Source: PBB1 sp031390425 (GTDB lineage Bacteria; Pseudomonadota; Gammaproteobacteria; Burkholderiales; Burkholderiaceae_C). From it: a stretch of 21,699 bases of DNA. The stretch covers positions 1-21,699 of the forward strand of contig JANMTL010000091.1 of the NCBI GenBank assembly GCA_031390425.1, read 5' to 3'. Positions 7,154 to 13,473 of this stretch are shown here, piece by piece (positions within the stretch are counted from its first letter, which is position 1; each line of letters starts with the position of its first letter). Made by a program: the position numbers and the translations under genes. The notes beneath the pieces are model-generated. The model was not told the DNA's origin and did not search any database. It was given only the letters and a program-made list of their open reading frames with translations.

Positions 7154-8188
7154 ATGCGCCCCGCCCAGGTTTTCATCAGCTACCGCCGAGACGACTCGGC
7201 GGGCTACGCGCGCGCCGTCTACGACGAGATGGCGACGCATTTCGGCGCCGAACGGGTGTTCATCGATGTCGACGACATCCACGCGGGCCAGCCGTTCAGC
7301 GAGGTCATCGAACACGAGGTCGGCGCCTCGCAGGTCTTGCTGGTGCTGATCGGTCGGCGCTGGCCCGGCGAGCGGGACGGCGCGCCGCCGCGCCTCGGCG
7401 ACCCGGGCGATCTGGTACGGCGCGAAGTGGCCGCCGGGCTGCGCAACGGTGCGCGGGTCATTCCCGTGTTGCTCGATGGCGCGCCGATGCCCACCGAATC
7501 GCAACTGCCCGATGAGTTGCACGCGCTGGCCGGGCGTCAAGCGCTGGAGATCGGCAACTCGCGTTACGCGGCCGACATGAGGCGCCTGGTCGATTCGGTG
7601 CGCGAGGCACTCGGCTACCCCGAGCCGCCCGCACCGCCGCCGAAGACGGGTGCGACCAAAGGCGTGCGCCTGGCGTGGGCGGGCGGCTTGATGGTCGTCG
7701 GGCTGGTCGTGGGCGGTTCGGTGGCGCTGTGGCCACTGGGCAAGACGGGCGGCGCGTCCACCGACACGCGAGCCCGCTTGCCCGATCGCCCGCCCGACCG
7801 CCCGCCGACCGATGCAGCCCCGACACGCCCGGGGATCAACGGCCTCTGGCAGGCTGAAGTCACCTACGACTGGCCGAATGCAAACCACATCGAGCGCTTC
7901 GACTTTCGCGGCGACGTCAGCGTGCTGTACGGCACGGCCGCCTTCCTGGGCGTGCCGCGCGGCGTGCTCGAAGGCCGCACCGAACCGGGCGGTTTGCGCT
8001 TCGTCACCCGAACCACCGAAGTGGCTGGAGGCAGCAGCACGGAGATCGTGCACCGCTATGTGGGCCGGTGGACCGATCATGACAACGGCAACGAGATCCG
8101 ATTCGTTATGCAGACTGAAGGCGGCAGCACACCACACGCGCCCGTCGAGTTCGTCGCGCGGCGGTTGGCTGGGTCTTCGGGCCGCTGA
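7154..8188 (+). CDS. TIR domain - single transmembrane - periplasmic domain protein
   Basis: A 344-residue protein in three parts. Residues 1-155 form a TIR domain: FISYRRDDSAGYARAVYDEM (7-26), RVFIDVDDIHAG (34-45), VLLVLIGRRW (61-70), DLVRREVAAGL with E91 at the position of the NADase catalytic glutamate, and RVIPVLLDGAPMP. Residues about 172-194 are one transmembrane helix. After a Pro/Arg/Asp-rich linker, residues about 228-340 form a beta-rich domain starting GLWQAEVTYDW, with ASFLG-like AAFLGVPRGVLEGRT and EIRFVMQTEGG, expected in the periplasm. TIR domains of bacteria can cleave NAD+ or make signal nucleotides. The C-terminal domain would be a sensor; I know no named function for it. 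The start has no clear ribosome binding site. Its TIR closely resembles that at 13470-15230. Confidence 0.85.
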   Translation: MRPAQVFISYRRDDSAGYARAVYDEMATHFGAERVFIDVDDIHAGQPFSEVIEHEVGASQVLLVLIGRRWPGERDGAPPRLGDPGDLVRREVAAGLRNGARVIPVLLDGAPMPTESQLPDELHALAGRQALEIGNSRYAADMRRLVDSVREALGYPEPPAPPPKTGATKGVRLAWAGGLMVVGLVVGGSVALWPLGKTGGASTDTRARLPDRPPDRPPTDAAPTRPGINGLWQAEVTYDWPNANHIERFDFRGDVSVLYGTAAFLGVPRGVLEGRTEPGGLRFVTRTTEVAGGSSTEIVHRYVGRWTDHDNGNEIRFVMQTEGGSTPHAPVEFVARRLAGSSGR

Positions 8189-8287
8189 CGCACCCGGTTC
8201 GGCCTCGATTCCATCCTCACTTTCCCTGTGTGTGCGTCGAGGTCGGTCGGGTACACCAATGTTCATTGCTTCCTACTGGTGAATCCC

Positions 8288-9538
8288 ATGAAAACCATTC
8301 TGAAAATTGCGCTGACCCTCAGCGGCTGGACGATGGCTGCTCACGCGGCGGCGCAGGTTACTTTCTACGAGCACGACGACTACCAGGGCCGCTCGGCCAG
8401 CACCCAACGCGCGGTCGCCGACTTCGCGCAGATCGGCTTCAACGACCGCGCCTCGTCGGTGGTCGTGCGTGGCAAAAAGTCCGATCGATGGGAGGTCTGC
8501 GAGGACAGCGACTTCGCCGGTCGCTGCGTGGTGTTGCGCCCGGGTGAGTACCCGTCGCTGTCGGCGCTCGGCTTGAACGATCGCATCTCGTCGATGCGCA
8601 GCGTCGACCGAAATGCGCGCGTCGAAGACGATCGCTATGCGAATGCGGTGCCGCCGGCCGACGCCGGCCAGATCGTCCTCTACGAGAATGAAGGCTTCCT
8701 GGGCCGCAGCTTCGAAGCCACGACCGCCGTGGAAGACTTTCGCGACAGTGGCTTCAACGATCGCGCCTCGTCCATCCTGGTTCGCGGTGGCCGGTCGGAT
8801 CGATGGGAGGTTTGCGAAGACGGTGGTTTTCGCGGCCGCTGCGTGGTGTTGCGCCCGGGCCAGTACGCGTCGCTGTCGGCGATGGGCTTGAACGACCGTG
8901 TCTCGTCGCTGCGCAGCGTCGATCGTGACGCGCTTGTCGACGACGATCGGTATGCGCCGCTGCCGATGGTTTCGCGTGATTACGGTCGGCGCAACAACGA
9001 GCGCCTGTTCGAGGCCGACATCATCGCGGTGCGTGCCGTGGTGGACGACGGCGGTCGACGCTGCTGGATCGATGCCGGGCAGGCAGATCAGGAACAGGAG
9101 CCGGAGCGCAATGGTCGCCAGATCAACGTGCCCGGCGCGGTGATCGGCGCGGTGCTCGGCGGCATCCTCGGCCACCAGGTGGGTGGAGGCACCGGCAAAA
9201 ACGTCGCCACCGGCGTCGGTGTCATCGCGGGCGCCGTCGTGGGCAGCACGGTGGGCAACCAGGTCAGCCGCAACCGGAACCGCGACGACAGCCGCAACGA
9301 CAGCCGCAACGACAGCCGCAACAGCGGTCGCTACGACGATCGCCATCCAGGTCGGTACGGCGATCAGCAGGTGGTGACGACGCAGAACGTTCCGCGGTGC
9401 TCACGCTCGGTCGGCCAGACCCGGCCCGACTACTGGGACGTGACCTACCGCTTCCGCGGCCAGGAGCACCGGGTGCAGATGACAACGCCGCCCGGCAACA
9501 CAGTGACCGTCAACGAGCAAGGTGAGCCGCGCGCCTGA
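8288..9538 (+). CDS. Secreted tandem beta/gamma-crystallin protein with glycine-zipper (17 kDa antigen-like) segment
   Basis: The 416-residue protein has a signal peptide (MKTILKIALTLSGWTMAAHA, cleavage near AQ at 22-23). Two beta/gamma-crystallin domains follow at about 23-107 and 128-212. Each half-domain carries the Ca2+ motif (N/D)(N/D)xx(S/T)S: NDRASS 52-57, NDRISS 97-102, NDRASS 157-162 and NDRVSS 202-207. Residues about 282-325 are a glycine zipper (GAVIGAVLGGILGHQVGGG, GVIAGAVVGSTVGNQV) as in the Rick_17kDa outer-membrane family. Next comes a Arg/Asp/Asn/Ser repeat (about 328-345), then a C-terminal domain with C-x-R and YWDVTYRFRGQEH. ATG 8288 is chosen over the frame start at 8228 because of the signal peptide and GGTGA upstream. 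Likely a Ca2+-binding envelope protein; the partner is unknown. Confidence 0.87.
   Translation: MKTILKIALTLSGWTMAAHAAAQVTFYEHDDYQGRSASTQRAVADFAQIGFNDRASSVVVRGKKSDRWEVCEDSDFAGRCVVLRPGEYPSLSALGLNDRISSMRSVDRNARVEDDRYANAVPPADAGQIVLYENEGFLGRSFEATTAVEDFRDSGFNDRASSILVRGGRSDRWEVCEDGGFRGRCVVLRPGQYASLSAMGLNDRVSSLRSVDRDALVDDDRYAPLPMVSRDYGRRNNERLFEADIIAVRAVVDDGGRRCWIDAGQADQEQEPERNGRQINVPGAVIGAVLGGILGHQVGGGTGKNVATGVGVIAGAVVGSTVGNQVSRNRNRDDSRNDSRNDSRNSGRYDDRHPGRYGDQQVVTTQNVPRCSRSVGQTRPDYWDVTYRFRGQEHRVQMTTPPGNTVTVNEQGEPRA
8354..8923 (+). repeat. Internal duplication of the beta/gamma-crystallin domain, 315-bp period
   Basis: The DNA for the two crystallin domains (about 8354-8608 and 8669-8923) is very similar, not only the protein. 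Matching blocks include GATCGATGGGAGGT followed by TGCGA, and CGCTGCGTGGTGTTGCGCCC, each 315 bases apart. Synonymous positions are largely retained, which suggests a fairly recent duplication or ongoing gene conversion. Confidence 0.8.
9287..9322 (+). repeat. Three perfect copies of a 12-bp tandem repeat inside the crystallin gene
   Basis: GACAGCCGCAAC occurs three times head to tail at 9287-9298, 9299-9310 and 9311-9322, coding a repeated Asp-Ser-Arg-Asn tetrapeptide. The unit length is a multiple of three, so copy number could change by slippage without a frameshift, lengthening or shortening a charged linker after the glycine zipper. Confidence 0.9.
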
Positions 9539-9679
9539 AAAGGGCCCCTGCGCGGTTTCGGACCGCCGGAAAAGGCGTCGCTGCGATCAGGGCGGTGCGG
9601 TGAGGCAGGTGGCGGCGCCCCGCGAGGTCCTTGCGCGCGGCGGAGCCATGCCGCTCAAGTCTCACCCGCCGCATGACGA

Positions 9680-9702
9680 AGAACGCTGATGAATAGCGTT
9701 CT
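9680..9702 (+). promoter_or_regulatory. Perfect 8-bp inverted repeat with the annotated ATG in its loop
   Basis: AGAACGCT (9680-9687) and AGCGTTCT (9695-9702) are exact reverse complements with a 7-base spacer, GATGAAT, that contains the ATG at 9689. In RNA this is a compact stem-loop at the translation start. It may limit translation from ATG 9689, or lie in the 5' leader if ATG 9704 is the real start, or act as a DNA operator. Confidence 0.5.
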
Positions 9703-10390
9703 GATGCGGAAATTCCTGTTGGCCTTCGGGCTGACGATGGTGAGCTCGTTCAGCACGCTGGCCGCTGACCTCACCGCCGTCGAGGCGCGTTGGCTGAAGG
9801 GCATCGGGCCCGTCGTGTCGTTCGCGAAGCAGCTGCTGCTGCCGCTGGACATCATCGTGCAACCCCAGCCGACGCCCGGCGCCGCGCCGCTCGCACTGGC
9901 GTTTATCGACAGGCGCTGCAAGCTGGTGCTGTCGATGCGTGGCAATGAACAGGCGCAGTCGACGCTCGACGCGGTCGAGCCGGAGTTGCTCGATGCGACG
10001 CTCGAACTGATGGCGGCACACGAACTGGGCCACTGCAAGCGCTATCTCGATGGTGTGTGGCAAGGCGTGCCGTCCGGATTCACGGCCGACCTGTCCGTCG
10101 AGGTCGGTGCCGAGTTGCGAGCCGCGTACCTCGACATGCAAGCCGCCCGTCGGGAGGAGGGTTACGCCGATCTGGTGGGGCTGGCGTGGACGCGCCAGCA
10201 CCATCCGCAGCTCTACGGACGGCTGCATTCCTGGCTGCTTGCCGAACGGTCGACGGCGTTGATACCGGGGTCGCATCACGACACGCTGGCCTGGCTGCGA
10301 TTGGTCACCGACGGGACGGCGCTCGGCGATGCCTCGCTGTTTGCGGGCGCCAACGCGCTGTGGGCGGTCGGGCTGACGGCCGGCGATTGA
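9689..10390 (+). CDS. Secreted HELGH-motif metallopeptidase-like protein
   Basis: The 233-residue protein starts with a signal peptide (MRKFLLAFGLTMVSSFSTLAADL, cleavage near residue 26), so it acts in the periplasm or outside. Residues 108-115 read MAAHELGH, a zinc HExxH motif (H111, E112, H115). Downstream, REEGYADLVGLAW (155-167) offers a third ligand, probably E156 or E157, in the style of gluzincin peptidases (HExxH...E..D). A cysteine pair is possible (C77, C116). I do not recognise a named family; peptidase activity is inferred from the motif and its context. The start is ATG 9689 or ATG 9704: the second gives a more compact signal peptide and avoids the start-codon hairpin. It follows the crystallin gene by 150 bp on the same strand. 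Confidence 0.75.
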   Translation: MNSVLMRKFLLAFGLTMVSSFSTLAADLTAVEARWLKGIGPVVSFAKQLLLPLDIIVQPQPTPGAAPLALAFIDRRCKLVLSMRGNEQAQSTLDAVEPELLDATLELMAAHELGHCKRYLDGVWQGVPSGFTADLSVEVGAELRAAYLDMQAARREEGYADLVGLAWTRQHHPQLYGRLHSWLLAERSTALIPGSHHDTLAWLRLVTDGTALGDASLFAGANALWAVGLTAGD

Positions 10391-10615
10391 CGCTACCGGT
10401 GCTCGGTCGAGCGGGCGCGCGAGTGGGAGCTTGGATCCGCTGATCGATCGACCTTTTCGCTGACGCAGTCGCTGAAACAGCGGTCGGCGAGCCCCGCTTC
10501 TCAGCGGCCTGCGCCAGCGGGTCGCTCGTTATCGTGGCTGATTCGTGATGCCGGGCGCCGACGGCGCGAACCTGCCGGGTTGCGTGCACTGACGATTTGA
10601 CTTCGAGACGACCCG
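10391..10615. other. 225-bp intergenic region before the FtsH paralogue
   Basis: No gene or clear promoter was recognised. The sequence is GC-rich with several short inverted repeats, for example CGCTG-AAA-CAGCG at about 10470-10482, and no T-run terminator. It probably contains the promoter of the FtsH-like gene. Confidence 0.3.
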
Positions 10616-12520
10616 ATGACGCCGCTGATCCATCTTTTCAAGCGCGCCCGCGCGAACCCCCGCATGGCGGTGGCGCTTGGGGTGATCGCTGTCATGGGCA
10701 GCGCCCTCGTCGCGCTGAACGGGCAGGTCGCGCAGGAGGCCACGGCCCGCAAGAGCGCCGACGTTGTGCTGCTGGAGAACGCCCCGCAGGATTGGCTGGC
10801 CCATCAACAAAACATCTCCGAGTTTCGACGCGCGCTCGATGCCGACGCGCTGTCGCTGGTGGGGCTGGTGAATGGTCAACCGGGCCTGGTCCTGTACACC
10901 CTGAAAACCGGCGAGAAGGCCAGCTCGACGGTGCCCGGATGCACCGTGTCCGGGTGCGCAGGCAGCGTGCTGGACAAGCTCGTCGACAGCAGCGCGCGCG
11001 CCGGGTTCGCCCTGGTCAGCGTGAATGTCGATCCGCGCACCCCGAGCCGACGCTGGCTGGACGGGGTGAACGCGCTCCTTTCGCCGTTGCTCTTGATGGC
11101 GGTGCTGGTCGGGACCCTGTTCGCCGGTTTGAAGCTGCAGGCCGGAGCGGGCGGTGCCGCGTCGCGCTTGTCGATCCGTCCCGAGACCCGTTTCGCCGAT
11201 GCGATCGGAAACGCCGAAGCCAAGGCCGCGCTGAACCGTGTGAAGACTTTCATGCACGACCCGGCTCAGTACGCCCGGCTGGGCGCCGCTGCGCCGCGCG
11301 GCGTGCTGCTGGTCGGGCCGCCCGGCACCGGCAAGTCGCTGCTGGCCCGCGCCCTGGCGGGCGAGAGCCAGGCCAACTTCATTTCGGTGGACGGCTCGTA
11401 CTTCACCGCGACCTTCTACGGCGCTGGCGTGAGCAAAGTCAAGGAGCTGTTCAAGCTCGCCCGCAAAAGCGCCCCGTGCGTGCTGTTCATCGACGAGGTC
11501 GACGGCATCGGCAAGCGCACGCGAGGCGGCGAGGGCGGTGGCGCCGAGTCGGAGCTGAACCGCATCATCAACCGCGTGCTGGTCGAGATGGACGGCATCG
11601 AACCGCTGGCCAACGTGGTCGTGGTGGCCGCCACCAACCACGAAGACAACATCGACGAGGCGATGCGCCGGCCCGGCCGCTTCGACCTGCTGGTCCGTCT
11701 CGGGCTGCCTACTTTGCCCGAGCGGCAAGGTCTGTTCGACCTGTACATCGGCAAGTTGGCGCACGACGGCTGCGCCGACACCGCAGCGCTCGCCCGCATG
11801 ACCGCGGGCATGTCGCCGGCCGACATCGCCAACACGGTGAACAAGGCGGCTTCCAGCGCGGCCGAGGCGCGCTCTGCGCAGGTGTGCGGCGACGACTTCC
11901 TGCGCGCGGTCGAAACCCACCAGCTCGGCGGCGAAGTCTCGTCGGTGAAGGAACTGCTGACCCAGGACACCCGCAACCGGCTGGCCTATCACGAGTCGGG
12001 ACACGCGCTAGTCGGCCACTGGTTGAAGGCCGGCCTGGTCGAGCGGGTGACCATCGAACCGCGCGGCCAGGCGTTGGGCGTGACCTACATCACCCGCGAA
12101 ACCGAAGACCCGCTTTACAAGCAGGCCGAGCTCAGCGCTCGGTTGGCGATGATGCTGGCCGGACGCGAGACCGAATTGTTGGTCTTCGACAGCGTCTCGA
12201 CGGGGGCCTCCGATGACCTGAAGCGCGCCACCGAACTGGCCATCAAGATGGTCGGCTCGCTCGGCTTTTCGGACGCGTTCGGCCTGCTCAGCGTGGCCGG
12301 GGTGCCCAAGGAGCTTCTCGGCCCGGACATCCAGGCCGCCGTCCTGAAGGAAGCGCGCACGCTGCTCGAGAAAAGCCAGCTCGCCTGTCAGCAGCTGTTG
12401 CAGGCCAACCGGACCCAACTCGACGCGCTGGCGCAGCGGCTGCTCGAACGCGAAGTCCTGTCGGGCGAAGAGCTCAAAGGCTTGTTAGGCGACGGCATGC
12501 CGCATCTTTTGGCCGCTTGA
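10616..12520 (+). CDS. FtsH-family membrane AAA+ zinc metalloprotease, divergent paralogue
   Basis: A 634-residue protein with the FtsH layout: TM helix at about 18-36, a periplasmic region of about 115 residues, TM helix at about 153-172, an AAA+ ATPase and an M41 protease domain. Walker A is GPPGTGKS (234-241), Walker B is VLFIDEVDGIG (289-299), the second region of homology is TNHEDNIDEAMRRPGRFD, the zinc site is HESGH (459-463), and the third ligand is likely D534 in VSTGASDDL. Differences from housekeeping FtsH include the pore region TFYGAGVSKVKELF in place of the usual MFVGVGASRVRD type, and a periplasmic CTVSGC (109-114) that could form a disulfide. It would unfold and degrade membrane or cytoplasmic proteins. 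The setting, without ftsJ or folP neighbours, supports a specialised paralogue rather than the main ftsH. Confidence 0.88.
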   Translation: MTPLIHLFKRARANPRMAVALGVIAVMGSALVALNGQVAQEATARKSADVVLLENAPQDWLAHQQNISEFRRALDADALSLVGLVNGQPGLVLYTLKTGEKASSTVPGCTVSGCAGSVLDKLVDSSARAGFALVSVNVDPRTPSRRWLDGVNALLSPLLLMAVLVGTLFAGLKLQAGAGGAASRLSIRPETRFADAIGNAEAKAALNRVKTFMHDPAQYARLGAAAPRGVLLVGPPGTGKSLLARALAGESQANFISVDGSYFTATFYGAGVSKVKELFKLARKSAPCVLFIDEVDGIGKRTRGGEGGGAESELNRIINRVLVEMDGIEPLANVVVVAATNHEDNIDEAMRRPGRFDLLVRLGLPTLPERQGLFDLYIGKLAHDGCADTAALARMTAGMSPADIANTVNKAASSAAEARSAQVCGDDFLRAVETHQLGGEVSSVKELLTQDTRNRLAYHESGHALVGHWLKAGLVERVTIEPRGQALGVTYITRETEDPLYKQAELSARLAMMLAGRETELLVFDSVSTGASDDLKRATELAIKMVGSLGFSDAFGLLSVAGVPKELLGPDIQAAVLKEARTLLEKSQLACQQLLQANRTQLDALAQRLLEREVLSGEELKGLLGDGMPHLLAA

Positions 12521-12597
12521 CGGGCAGCCCTGACCGGGCCTTGCACGCCGCAGCCGCTGGCCGACCGCGACGCCGTCGGTGAGCCCGAATCCGTTGC

Positions 12598-13473
12598 TCA
12601 GCGCAGCACCGGCCCTGGCGGTAGGCGCGGCGGAGGAGGTGGTGGCGGTGGTGGTGGTGGCGCGGGCGCAGGTGCCACAGGCGGTATCGCGGCCGGGGCG
12701 GTCGCCGGGTAGCGAGCACTGTCGCGCGATCGCTTTCCCTTGTCACTGTCGCGTCCCGCGAGGATGGCGCCCACCAGCGCGCCGATCGCGAGGCCGACGG
12801 CGATTCCTGTGCCGGACACACCGGTCTGCGCAGGCACCAGTTTTTCGAGGCGCTCGACCCACTCGCGGGTGAGCCGGAGCTCGTCGGCGCTGGCCGGTGT
12901 CGGCTGCGGAGCCCGCGGGTGAGCCACCGCCCTGGAGCCGGCCGCCAGCGTGACCGGATTCCAGGCCCCGGTGGTGGAGTCGACGACGACCGTGCCATCG
13001 AACACGACCACGGTCGTCTCACCGCGCGGTCCGGTACGCACCAGGTACGCGGTGCCGCGCGCGCCCGCCTTGACGAACGTGGTCTCGACCGCGAACAGGC
13101 CCTTGACCTTGACGAAGACTTCGCCGATCACCTCGGTGAACGAGCCGATGCGCCCGCCGCTGTTCGCCCGCATGAACACCTCACTGCCCGAGGGATATCG
13201 GATCACCACATCGGCGCTCGGGCCGGTCTCGACCCGGTCACCGACGAGCAGCTCCATGCCGACGCGAACATCGACCGGCGCCCCGTAGCGCAGCACCCGC
13301 ACCAGGGCGGCATCGGTCGGCCTGGCGAGCCGCTGACCGTCGACGACGATGCCGTCGAGGCGCACCGTGGCAGGCGGTTTGGTAACGCAGCCGGACAGCG
13401 TGGGCAACAGCATCGATGCGGTCAGCAGGCTGACGATCCATCGACGCAGGGATTTCAGACGCCATGCATTCAT
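12598..13473 (-). CDS. FecR-domain lipoprotein coupled to the TIR-CHASE2 receptor
   Basis: The 291-residue protein starts MNAWRLKSLRRWIVSLL and reaches a lipobox LSGC with Cys29, so it should be an exported lipoprotein. Residues about 60-165 are FecR-like: GMELLVGDRVETGPSADVVIRYPSGSEVFMRANSG, then GEVFVKVKGLFAVETTFVKAGARGTAYLVRT and VVVFDGTVVVDS. A helical region (about 205-225) and a Gly-rich hydrophobic segment at about 238-260 (glycine-zipper style) follow. The C terminus has a run of about eleven prolines. The frame is open to 13704, but ATG 13473 overlaps the upstream stop codon (ATGA, 4 bp) and provides the signal sequence. FecR-type domains with CHASE2 partners are known beside adenylate cyclases; here the partner carries TIR instead. 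The protein probably binds or presents a periplasmic ligand or glycan to the receptor. Confidence 0.82.
   Translation of the reverse strand: MNAWRLKSLRRWIVSLLTASMLLPTLSGCVTKPPATVRLDGIVVDGQRLARPTDAALVRVLRYGAPVDVRVGMELLVGDRVETGPSADVVIRYPSGSEVFMRANSGGRIGSFTEVIGEVFVKVKGLFAVETTFVKAGARGTAYLVRTGPRGETTVVVFDGTVVVDSTTGAWNPVTLAAGSRAVAHPRAPQPTPASADELRLTREWVERLEKLVPAQTGVSGTGIAVGLAIGALVGAILAGRDSDKGKRSRDSARYPATAPAAIPPVAPAPAPPPPPPPPPPPRLPPGPVLR
12628..12660. repeat. Imperfect GGN triplet tract coding the proline run of the FecR lipoprotein
   Basis: On the + strand this is a stretch of GGC, GGA and GGT triplets, read as CCN proline codons on the coding strand. Triplet slippage could alter the proline run length without breaking the frame. 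Confidence 0.7.

Noticed and set aside
10529..12004. Long leftward open frame opposite the FtsH-like gene, and a second rightward frame at 10597-12216
   Set aside because: Both are shadows typical of GC-rich coding DNA; neither shows any family motif, while the FtsH frame has a complete motif set.
12521..12597. Terminator between the convergent FtsH-like and FecR genes
   Set aside because: No convincing hairpin with a T-run on either strand was seen in the 77 bp.
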